From Asterionellopsis glacialis (Eukaryota; Bacillariophyta; Plagiogrammaphyceae; Rhaphoneidales; Asterionellopsidaceae): a stretch of DNA of 46,081 bases. This document shows, in pieces, positions 37,797 to 46,081 of this stretch. The position numbers and the translations under genes are program-made. The notes under the pieces are model-generated. The model saw only the letters and a list, made by a program, of their open reading frames with translations, was not told the DNA's origin and did not search any database. The stretch lies in assembly GCA_014885115.2 (NCBI GenBank), contig WKLE02001054.1, positions 8,919 through 54,999 of the forward strand, written 5' to 3'. Every line of letters begins with the position of its first letter. Positions within the stretch are counted from its first letter, which is position 1.

Positions 37797-37800
37797 TGCA

Positions 37801-38461
37801 GCCACTGCATAAGAAAGTCCCTGTAAGAGGCTGCTGGACACGGGGGCAAATGCAGTAGGTGAGTTGTGCAATAGGTACGACTCATATACAATGATGCCAA
37901 TCAACCATAGTATGGACATACCATGATACAATGACATCACAGACAAGACACCTGTGGTGATGCGCCACATGCAAAGACGCACTGACATCATGGGTGAGGC
38001 ACATGTGGTGACTCTCCACAGCAGCATGACTCAAAGCGTGATGCATCACATCAGAACACGGTGATGCGCTATCACTCCATGGCAGTACCACTCCAGTTGT
38101 GACACCAAACAGGTGATCTGGCAGGCATTAATTGGCTGCCTCAGGGAGTTCAGTTCACATGCTGATAAATCTGAACTCTGCCTGAACTGAACTCTAAGTA
38201 AGTCGGCCATAAGATCCTGTACAAAAATAGGTGTCAAAGACAAAACAGTGAATTGGCAAGTGTTTTTTAGAACTAGCTAAAATAGGTCATAATTTATTCA
38301 CTCAAACAAACTCTACTCCCTTTTCAACTCCCTTTTCAATATTGTTGTCAGCATAGTGCAAATCCAGTACTGAACTATGACATGGAATTTTTCAGTCCAA
38401 TTAATCAAAGCTTGTAATTTTGCTTGTTATTTTTTTTAGATGGCATGATATAACATTTTAT
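37801..38461. other. no gene recognised (retroelement 3' flank)
   Basis: Dense in GATGC/CATCAC words with no usable frame. It may contain the decayed 3' LTR of the Ty3/gypsy remnant; I could not define its ends. Confidence 0.4.
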
Positions 38462-38594
38462 GGTACCAATTTCTCTTTACACAGCCACCTATGCCTTGTA
38501 ACCACCAGTGCAGTTCCATGCACAAGATACTCCTACATGGAACCCTACTGGTGGTTACTAGTTTAAAATGGCTGTGTAATGAGAAATTGGTACC
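38462..38594. repeat. 133-bp foldback hairpin (MITE-like)
   Basis: Arms 38462-38487 and 38569-38594 (GGTACCAATTTCTC... inverted) pair at 25 of 26 positions. Further inside, GTAACCACCAGT and TTCCATG pair with CATGGAA and ACTGGTGGTTAC around a short loop, so nearly the whole segment can fold. No target duplication was found. Confidence 0.85.
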
Positions 38595-39433
38595 ACAACA
38601 GGTACCATTTTGCAAGATTGATTGCAAGAGACCAGGCATAGGTGCCAGTTTTTGGCTGTTGGAGCACTGACACAGTCTTCAAAATTGTAAGCAACACCAA
38701 AATATGATCGGCCAGCTTGAATTGCAAAATAACACATGTGTACAATACAGTATACATTGGATATAATATACTAATACTCCAAATTCCAACTTTTGATACA
38801 GTCCTGTGTGTGTCCCAGTAAATTTTTTACTTTATGTGTTTAAATACTGAAAAATTGGTACATTTTCAAAATGTATGGATACTCCAAATAAAAAATTATG
38901 ACACATATGTACATGTAGTATGGTACATTTTATACTGCATTTTATGTAATAGTATTATGTACATACAAATGCCTATTGTGAGTTTTTTTTTTTAGAGCAT
39001 GCCAGGACAAAATATATATTGAACATAAAGTATTAGAGTGTGAATATATAAAAATGTTCAAAACATTTTTTTAGTCTACATAGGTGTCTACAGACCAATT
39101 GTCACAAGTTGGTCCACTTAATCCTAGAACAACTCGTACTGCTGTGGGCAGTACTAGGAGTGCATACTATATATCCAACATATTTGACAACCATTCTGGT
39201 AACAATGCTAAAGGTGAGACAACAGGTCAATCTTTTTGCAGAATATACATGGAGAAATGAGAACACCATATAACATCACTTTTGATTGTAATGTGGGTGA
39301 AATGATTTGGCCACTGGTTTGTGGATACTACAATTGGGGATACACACCAAGACACCAAGACAAGATGATCAACCTCAATGAAAACAGCTTCTTTTATGGA
39401 CAATTTCTATACTCAATATTTGGTAGGTGAGAC
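38595..39433. other. no gene recognised
   Basis: AT-rich. A short frame at 39236-39430 (ITFDCNVGEMIWPLVCGYYN) immediately precedes the piggyBac-like remnant and might be part of it or of another decayed element. Confidence 0.4.
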
Positions 39434-40080
39434 ATTGAGAAAATTATCCAGGGGAAGACTTATATAATAGGAACAGTCAAATTTACCAACATTGACAGTA
39501 CAAATCATACCTTTCTAACACAGGAGGCTATCAAAGATCTAAAAGAATCAGCAAGAGGTTCTTGAAAGATAGTTTTAGAGCTTCTTTATAAAAACAAGCA
39601 TGCTAATCTCAAGAAACTATGGAGATTACATAACAATGCACAGAAGAACATTCCTCAAGGACAAAGGGCTCCAGCATTTGTGCCTCCTCATAAGTTAGTT
39701 GTTGCTGACAAAGGAGCAGTGTATATTGTTTGTAAAGATTAAAAAATGTGCTTTCTACACATACAACCTACTCAAAAACACACCAACCAACCCTATCTTG
39801 GGTGGTGAAACTAAAGAAACCATCCTATGTGTTATTGGCTAAGCACCTATAAGAAGTTGGACAACAGGAACAGAATTTTTTTCATAGACAAGCATAACTT
39901 TCTATATTCCTGCACCGATAGTTGCCTACAAGAACCAGTACATGAATTTTGTTGACCACATGGATCAGAAAAGGACAGCACTAAATCTCACTAGAAGAGG
40001 TAAAGAAAAGGCTCCATGAAGCCTTTTTCTCCTCTTCATCCACCATGTCAATGATACTGTCTTGTAGTTATAAAAAGGGG
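39434..40080 (+). pseudogene. piggyBac-like (DDE_Tnp_1_7) transposase remnant
   Basis: Scattered but ordered pieces: GKTYIIGTVKFTNIDSTN, TQEAIKDLKESARGS, then after several stops PAPIVAYKNQYMNFVDHMDQ (39909-39968), TRRGKEK, and RLHEAFF in the next frame. In piggyBac-type transposases a conserved N-x-x-M-x-x-VDxxDQ segment precedes a basic TRRxKRxH stretch, which is the order seen here. Multiple stops and frameshifts make it non-functional. No ends or duplications were found. Confidence 0.6.
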
Positions 40081-41997
40081 CCTTCATGAGCTATGGTTGT
40101 CTTGAAATGAGGTGTATTGTTGATGTTATCATCAGCAGCAGTGATGTTGTTGTTCCTGTGTAGTGGTTTGGAGCACAAGTACTTTTTTGCAATTTCAGTA
40201 ATGGGGGGTTCTCAGAAACACCTAAAATGAGCATACATGATGTCATTGGGCAAAAAGATTTTTATGCAAAATGCAAAACAATTTGCTTGGCTGAGAGGTT
40301 AATCAAAAAATGCTAATGGTTGGGATTATATACAAGGTCTCAGAGATCTCATCTGAGAATTTCCCAAGGCTTAAGGGTTAGGCAGCATGGATTTAGTAAC
40401 AACAAGCTTCCCATAAAAAAGAGAAGCAAAGACAAATTTTTGTAGGCAGGTCTTTAAATCATGATAGAGTAGTACTACTAAGGGGATGAAAAATACTAGA
40501 TTTGTTGTCACTCACCTGCAGTTTTATCTAGCATGGCTGTGGCATGGGAGGAAAAAATAATTGATGTTAATTTGCTTTCTGAAGCTTTTCAATACCTTAT
40601 TGTGGTAAAAAAACTAAATATCTATTTTACCCCACTGCCGCTGCTGTACAGGCAAACCATACCTTCTTGTAGTAAATGTGATATCATGCAAACCATCTAC
40701 ATTGATACATTCTGAATGAAAGAAGTAAGTTATATATATTCAATAATCTTGATTGATAGATGGTTCATGCGTTTACAACTGATCATGGAGACATCTTTTT
40801 CGTGCAAAGTGCAAAGGGAACAAAGCAGGAGAAAGGTTTAATTGATTTTCAACCAAGAAAAAATCTGTGATCGTGACACGCGCACCGACATTCCTAGCAT
40901 CATCATCATCTATGATTCGTGGTTAGCATCTTCCGGTAGATTGCCGTTATTGAATACAGTACGTAAAACTGGCAATTAGTAAGGTACCAGGTACGGGTTC
41001 CAATGTACGAGTACGTGTACTTCTAGATTTTGTTCGGCGTGAAATTTTTTAGGCCAATCATAGGCGAACACGAATGAACATTGTAGTAAAGACATTATAT
41101 ACATATTTAGGAAGCATTGAAAGTGAGATCATCCTCCTCTTCCGTTCTTGCTACTTTGGTCCTATCTGTGTATGTTGCATTATTGGCCAACGTCATTTAA
41201 TATAGAGTTTAAGCGTTATGTGTTCCGTTCAAAATCCTATATCCCAAGTTCTACTGGTTTTACTATAACGTGTATAATGAAATATTTCGGAGTTGCAGCA
41301 GCAATATTAACTGCCGCCGTTATTTTGATGCTATTTTGTCTTAAGTAAATCATGAGCACGGCCGTTGAGTTCTGCATCTACCAGAATTCATCTCTTGGAA
41401 TTGCCACCATGTGTTTGCGTTGCACACGACTGTTTGAAATTTTCCCGTGTCCACCCACTGCTATGCTGCGTATTTTGGACGGAAGAAAAGCGAGCATCAA
41501 AAGAGGAAGGAGACGAGACCGAATATTGTCTGTAGAGAACCACACCGTAGTAGAGATTTAGTTTCAAGTTTGGAGGTCTTCAAACCCTTCTACTCCTTTT
41601 GCTGACTTTGACTAGACTCTAGAAGTAACTGATCTAAGGAGGGCCTACATAATTCAAACAGAGCAAAGCTATTTACCCCGTAACTGGCACTTGACTCTAT
41701 CGGGTGTCAAAAGATCCATTGATTTATTTAATTTGACATTGGTTGTCTCTTCGCAAGCTTGACCTCTGTTCGAAAAAAAGACATTACATTTTTTTATTTG
41801 ATTGCTCAAAGCTTTGCTTCGATTTTGAATTGTCCTGTAGATCTGGTCTCTAACAACGATTCATCAAAACCTGAATTTGAGTAAACGAACTTTGCATAAC
41901 TCCCATTTTCAAATTCAACTCCTCCTCTAGAAAGCATCGAGATCCGAAATAGAGGTACAGACAAAAGACGTCGAAAACCATTGAAGGAAAACGAATA
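40081..41997. other. intergenic region upstream of PH-domain gene
   Basis: No convincing gene. GGTACC words recur near 40984, and a CCAAT-like GGCCAATCA lies near 41053. A 23-codon frame at 41277-41348 looks like an isolated signal peptide. The sequence becomes less AT-rich after about 40880, which may mark the end of the transposon block. Confidence 0.5.
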
Positions 41998-43422
41998 ATG
42001 GCTCCCCAGCAATCTGATTCATCATCGTCAACACAACAGGGATCTCACAGTTTCCCAGATCCTTCAGCATTGATGGATTTTTCATTGGGAGATATCTGGA
42101 AGTCATTGTCGGCAGCTTCTGCCTCTGCTTTGACTTTGAATTCAAACAAAGCCAGCAACGAAACAACAAACACAAGCGGTGCAGAATCTACCACAGCCGA
42201 TATTTCCACAGAGAGAACGGGAAAGCCAACCACGATTTCTTCGAATTCTTCAGTTGCGTCTATATCTACCTCTTCCACAACATCGTCGTCGTCGTCATCA
42301 TCATCATCAGTACGGCTCAACAAAATTGATCACTATGATGCATCAGCACAACGACCGTGTCCTTGTTGTAATCGCCCGAAATTGAAATATACTTTAAATG
42401 ATCATGAACACGATTCCGAAGAAGAATTTGAAGCACTCCATGGGTTATCCATTTTGGATGAAGAAGAGCTTCAAGAAGAAGATGTCATGCCAGGAGTATT
42501 GGCAAGTGGAGTTAAATATACACCTAGGCGAGTTTTAGCCGAAGGACTTATGCACAAGAAAGGCACCGGAAAGGATTGGCTTGGTAGCACCGATTGGAAA
42601 CTACGGTATGCCAAACTTGCGGTACGTCATTCTCATTCTTTGATGAATTTTTCGGGCAATGCGCAGAAGCTTTTGGTAATCCTTGTTTTGAATTGATTCT
42701 CATTGTATTCTCTTTCCTGTTCTTCTTTCCTACACTCACGGACGCAGCTTGCTCAAGTCTCTGGATACGAGGTAGAAGTTCCAATTTTAATGATTTACTG
42801 GTTCCGATCTTCGGAAAAACCTTCCACTGTTATTTTGTTGGATTCTACGGTGGTCGTACCTATTGATTTAGAGGATACATCAGAATGGAATGCGTTCATG
42901 TTCAATATTATTCATGTTAGATCAGAGAGTAAAGAACAAACAACTCGTGTCTTCACTGTGCAATCTAAGAAGGCACGCGACGCCTGGGTCTATGCTATCA
43001 ATGATGCTCTACTTGCATTTGAGAAGCAAAAAGATCAAGCTCATAAGGAATTGGTAGAACGACCGAAATCGCCCGCTTTTGCAATGCAAATGATGGGGTT
43101 GGTTGATTCCACCTCCGAACAAAAACTCATCATGCCTGGTGATCGGAGCTCACTATCTTCTTTAACTACTACAATCGAGAAACAAACATATTGTTCTGCA
43201 GTCTCTGAAAGAGCAGGGGAAAGAGGGAGCGATGATCCTAATTCTAAAGGTTACAATGCAGAATCCTATTCCGATGGCCAGGAAGTCAGTATCACAATGC
43301 CATTATCCCCCGTTCCAAAATCCGCCAGTAGTGGTATTCCATTATCACCTCCGCGATTAGGAGGTCCACCCCCTCTTAGTCCACGTTCCAGTCCTTTGCG
43401 AAAAAGTGCAGAGACAGTATAG
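41998..43422 (+). CDS. PH-domain protein, two exons (432 aa)
   Basis: Exons 41998-42621 and 42748-43422, joined in phase 0. The join restores a full pleckstrin-homology fold: beta1 (LAEGLMHKKG), WKLRYAKLALAQVSGYEVEV, MIYWFRSSEK, then VVPIDLEDTSEWNAFMFNII, TTRVFTVQSKKARDAWVYAI with the invariant Trp of the last helix (about residues 178-302). PH domains bind phosphoinositides or proteins at membranes. The N-terminus is Ser/Thr-rich with a poly-Ser run coded by TCG/TCA repeats (42284-42308). A Cys cluster (PCPCCNRPK, about residue 120) and acidic patches follow. The C-terminal tail is Pro-rich with Ser-Pro motifs (PLSPVPKS, IPLSPPRLGGPPPLSP), good for SH3/WW-type or kinase interaction. The start ATG at 41998 is preceded by AACGAATA. 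Function beyond membrane signalling is unknown. Confidence 0.85.
42622..42747 (+). other. intron of PH-domain gene (126 nt)
   Basis: Donor GTACGT at 42622 and acceptor GACGCAG ending at 42747. Retaining it would give an early stop at 42694-42696 and split the PH domain. Confidence 0.85.
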
Positions 43423-44199
43423 GATAGATGCATTGTACTTCGACCTTCAGTTATTTGAAATTGGTGTAATGTACGTACACACTTTCTTTTGAGTATATTG
43501 AGTTGTGATCTGTACCAGATTCCAAAGAAACGATAAGAAGAATCTTTATTTAGATCGACAAGTTCTAAGCGGAAGAGTCTTAAATGATTCACAATTCAAC
43601 AGTGCATTTTGTTTGCTTAGTTTCCTTAAAATGCCAGCTTCTTACAATATTTGAACTACAACGGCCTTTTTTTATTTGACGGTTGCAGTAACAAACTTCA
43701 TATCCATATCCTACGAGCAAAATCAAATGAGATAGTTATTAAAGCCACTAATAAATTGCTTCTTTTCGCCGCTTTGTATCCCGTTCTTGGTGACGTGTGT
43801 GGCCATCATATTTGTTATGTATCTTCTCCGTTTCACTTCTTCATCTTTATAAGTTGTGAACTTCACCAAGGAACAAATAGTGTACTCATACTCGTATTTG
43901 TGCAAGTATATATCCGGCATTCATTTATAAATGTGTTCTTTACTACTTTAACTTAGTCGGTGTAAATCATATAAACATGGATCAATTCCAATGTAGAAAC
44001 AGCGGCGGCAGCAGTAGTGGCACAGAAGATAAAAGACGATTTTATGGATCTACGAATCTTATGAAAGGTTTTAAAAGTGTAAAATTTACCAACTAAGTTT
44101 GAATAAGTATTCCCTCAATAAGGTTATGGTCTTCTCGTAGCAGCATGTGCACTTCAGTGATGTTCAGCATATGGATCTTGCCTTTTTACAAGGAAAAAA
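43423..44199. other. convergent 3' intergenic region
   Basis: 777 bp between the stop codons of the PH gene (+) and receptor gene (-). Short frames only; nothing recognised. Confidence 0.6.
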
Positions 44200-45762
44200 T
44201 CATACCCTATCTTCTCCTGTAATTATTTCTTTGACCACTTTGTTATCACCTTTCTTCTTGTACATCTCATCGTCTTCATAATTGCTGTCGTTTGTCTTCA
44301 TATTCTGGCTTTCTTCATGATTGTTTTCTTCTTGAATTTGTTTGTTAATGTCCCGACTTGCTGCTATTTCACCACTTGGTTGGTCACCGACTAAATCAAA
44401 TATTTTTGATTCATTCTTTAAACACCGTGCAGCATTGTTGATTTCATCACTTGATATGTCATGGTTTGAAACATTCTTCTTGATCTTGAAAAAATCGTTA
44501 GCTTTATCTTTGAGTGAAACCAAAGATCGAGAACTCCTTCCCGTGCCTAAACCGTCTGATTGATCTTGTGCGGTATTAAGGAAACGTGTCGATGAATTAG
44601 TACCATCTGAATTGTTCTTCTTGCTTTTCTTGAAATACGGAAGAACATCATATATGATAGCATTAAAAAATCCTTGTAATGGCATAAAAATTACTGTCCA
44701 TAGCTGCAGAGCATACGTGGTTCTTGGACCAGGGCAACTTATTGGAAAAAGAAAGCATATGTATGATACAAAGAAATAGCATGTTGGAGTTATCCATGTC
44801 AAGAAAAATGGCACAGTGTACAATAAAGCTCGAGTGACAACTGCACGTGATCTTGATTGAGTAGTACCTGATCGTCGACTCCTTGATATTTCTTTTTTCA
44901 TGCTAGGTCTTAGTTGATTTGAAAAGGCTGCTTCATACGTCCTGGACCGCCTTTCTTGAAGTGAAACCTTGACACAAATACAAGTCATTATAACCACCAT
45001 GCAGGTGCCACTGATCATAACAACCAGAAATGTCAAGAATACATATGCTCTTGTTGCGCGTGTCGTCCCACGATCGTAGGTTTGTGTATCTTCGTCATAA
45101 CCAAAAGCTACAGCAGAACAGAGAAAGAAGTTTGGGTTGTAAAGGTCCATAGGTAGTGGTATTGTAGCCAAGCCCAAAGATATAATTGGAATTGTGAAGT
45201 GCACGTATTTCTCAAAGTTGGATTTTAGATTCCGTTCTGTGTGACCGTTACAAATCACCAGGTAATAGTAGACCGACAAGGCCACATTATAAAGAGGGAT
45301 AGCTATGGATCCCAACGTGATGAAGAATCCTGATGCTTCACATGTTCTTATAGTTCCATAACATCCAGATCCGCACCAGGAATCTTCCGCTGGATGTGCC
45401 CATTTTGACATGAACATCCAAAATGAAAGGAAGAAATCGAATGCACTCAATGCCAACATAATGCGATGGTACACTCGTTTCCGTCGTTTTGGATCACATA
45501 GAACTCTTGAAATAATCCATCCAGACCCCAAAAGTGACAACAGTCCAGTAAGATGAGGTATTTTGTCTAGTACATCCAAATTGTATTTCTGCCAAGGATC
45601 ATTATTGTCTTCTTCGTAATCGTCTTCTCCTCCTCCAAATAGGAACCGAATGCTACTTGGGGCAGAAAACTGTGCTGCTGCTGCTGCTTCTCTTGGTAAA
45701 CTGTTGGCAGGGTCGAATACGACGTTAAAAGGACTGTTGGTAGTCGTAACTTCTGACATCAT
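44200..45762 (-). CDS. seven-transmembrane receptor, Dictyostelium cAMP-receptor-like/GPCR (520 aa)
   Basis: Start chosen at ATG 45762 (ATGATG; the frame is open to a TTG at 45789). Seven helices at about 70-88, 100-120, 147-171, 187-208, 239-264, 311-337 and 350-376. Class-typical features are TM2 LALSAFDFFLSFWMF, a Cys at the start of TM3 (RTCEASGFFITLG) with a partner Cys in the second outer loop (FFLCSAV), TM3 YNVALSVYYYLVI, a basic third inner loop (RRSRTYE, SRSRRSGTTQSRSRAVVTR), Trp/Pro in TM6 (FFLTWITPTCYF), and TM7 ending in QGFFNAIIYDVLPYF. The overall pattern resembles the cAR/family-E-like receptors that are expanded in diatoms. The N-terminus is acidic (GGGEDDYEEDNND). The long cytoplasmic tail is Ser/Asn/Glu-rich, with potential phosphorylation sites. 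The ligand is unknown. Confidence 0.82.
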   Translation of the reverse strand: MMSEVTTTNSPFNVVFDPANSLPREAAAAAQFSAPSSIRFLFGGGEDDYEEDNNDPWQKYNLDVLDKIPHLTGLLSLLGSGWIISRVLCDPKRRKRVYHRIMLALSAFDFFLSFWMFMSKWAHPAEDSWCGSGCYGTIRTCEASGFFITLGSIAIPLYNVALSVYYYLVICNGHTERNLKSNFEKYVHFTIPIISLGLATIPLPMDLYNPNFFLCSAVAFGYDEDTQTYDRGTTRATRAYVFLTFLVVMISGTCMVVIMTCICVKVSLQERRSRTYEAAFSNQLRPSMKKEISRSRRSGTTQSRSRAVVTRALLYTVPFFLTWITPTCYFFVSYICFLFPISCPGPRTTYALQLWTVIFMPLQGFFNAIIYDVLPYFKKSKKNNSDGTNSSTRFLNTAQDQSDGLGTGRSSRSLVSLKDKANDFFKIKKNVSNHDISSDEINNAARCLKNESKIFDLVGDQPSGEIAASRDINKQIQEENNHEESQNMKTNDSNYEDDEMYKKKGDNKVVKEIITGEDRV

Positions 45763-46069
45763 GTTTCCTTGCTGGTATTGATCTCTCAAGGACTAAGACC
45801 TAACTATGTTGTACGTTCGTGTCCTTTGTGTGAGCTAGAGAGATCTACTCGTTTTCTGTCAATCAAAGGTTTCTTTGCCTGCACTAAAACGAGGACCCCG
45901 GAGGCATGGTACTGAAACGATATTGTCACCAACATCTTTGGACGAGGTAACAATTCCCACACGCTTCCTCTGCGCTATTTAATAGTGCAATTAACCAAAC
46001 ATTCTTCATCGAACTCGTCAACAAACGAGAAGAGAGGCCGAAGCCCAACGAAGACGACAACGCGAAATC
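45763..46069. promoter_or_regulatory. divergent promoter region
   Basis: 307 bp between the starts of the receptor gene (-) and the gene beginning at 46070 (+), so both promoters must lie here. It includes GAGCTAGAGAGATCTACTC near 45831-45849 and no clear TATA box. Confidence 0.45.
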
Positions 46070-46081
46070 ATGGCCGATCAA
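46070..46081 (+). CDS. start of a gene truncated by the window end (MADQ...)
   Basis: ATG GCC GAT CAA after the leader CGCGAAATC, preceded by a purine-rich GAAGACGACAACG stretch typical of a 5' leader in this window. Only four codons are visible, so the product is unknown. Confidence 0.45.

Larger units (their letters stand above)
36567..37800 (+). mobile_element. Ty3/gypsy retrotransposon remnant (RNase H and integrase pieces)
   Basis: A 5'-truncated, multiply frameshifted Ty3/gypsy pol. It begins abruptly at the end of the RT/start of RNase H and continues through integrase to the conserved post-integrase NGTV...INIR segment at 37726-37796. I found no long terminal repeat pair and no reverse-transcriptase catalytic core (no xxDD motif) in front of it. 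Confidence 0.8.

Noticed and set aside
37831..37920. LLDTGANA, reminiscent of a retroviral-type aspartic protease active site.
   Set aside because: It lies after integrase, lacks the flanking protease pattern and is followed by unrelated sequence; probably chance.
41277..41348. 23-residue frame resembling a signal peptide (MKYFGVAAAILTAAVILMLF).
   Set aside because: It stops immediately and no following exon could be joined convincingly; kept only as a remark.

Overview
This window looks like nuclear DNA of a diatom or a close stramenopile relative; no ribosomal, organellar or bacterial gene was seen, so the assignment rests on protein style and gene architecture. The signs are an AT-rich sequence, long mostly single-exon genes with a few 84-126 nt GT..AG introns, a membrane-anchored LRR protein with a disordered Ser/Thr-rich cytoplasmic part and diatom-like IPTE(I/L)G repeats, a Dictyostelium-cAR-like seven-helix receptor, a DUF4116 repeat fragment, and a dense nest of eukaryotic transposons.

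Layout. 1-2.95 kb: gene-free, rich in short palindromes. 2.95-3.83 kb (+): unknown basic Ser/Thr-rich protein. 4.8-5.4 kb (-): DUF4116 fragment. 6.29-8.09 kb (+): membrane-anchored TrmO-type tRNA m6t6A methyltransferase with a long disordered tail. 8.57-10.24 kb (-): coiled-coil protein with three copies of an RPGM(L/M)RRR(N/K)SLTSLVM motif, convergent with TrmO. 10.2-14.1 kb: intergenic with tandem and palindromic repeats. 14.08-18.74 kb (+): four-exon LRR membrane protein (1454 aa), with splice sites worked out from LRR periodicity. 19.09-22.33 kb (-): importin-beta-family karyopherin, probably importin-11-like. 22.3-25.6 kb: gene-poor, with inverted repeats and a heptamer satellite. 25.57-30.09 kb (-): 1508-aa fusion of an FSH1-type serine hydrolase, an adenylation (acyl-CoA-synthetase-like) domain, a membrane acyltransferase-3 domain and a C-terminal carrier-protein domain. 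30-41 kb: transposon graveyard. 42.0-43.4 kb (+): two-exon PH-domain protein. 44.2-45.76 kb (-): seven-helix receptor. The last 12 bases hold the start of a divergent gene (MADQ...).

The transposon block is layered. A 3572-bp hAT element (31789-35360) has near-perfect 15-bp terminal inverted repeats and a perfect 8-bp target duplication (CTTAACAA). It sits inside an older unidentified ORF, which comes back into frame, apart from one stop, when the hAT and one duplication copy are removed. Downstream are a Ty3/gypsy remnant that keeps RNase H and integrase pieces but no recognisable reverse-transcriptase core, a 133-bp foldback hairpin and a decayed piggyBac-like transposase.

The genes do not form one obvious pathway. 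The most notable candidates for something undescribed are the hydrolase-adenylation-acyltransferase-carrier fusion, the triplicated basic SLTSLVM motif, and a recurring set of palindromes (GTACCGGTAC, CTCTAGAG, GGTACC) about 30-290 bp upstream of several start codons. No database search was possible; family names come from motif recognition.
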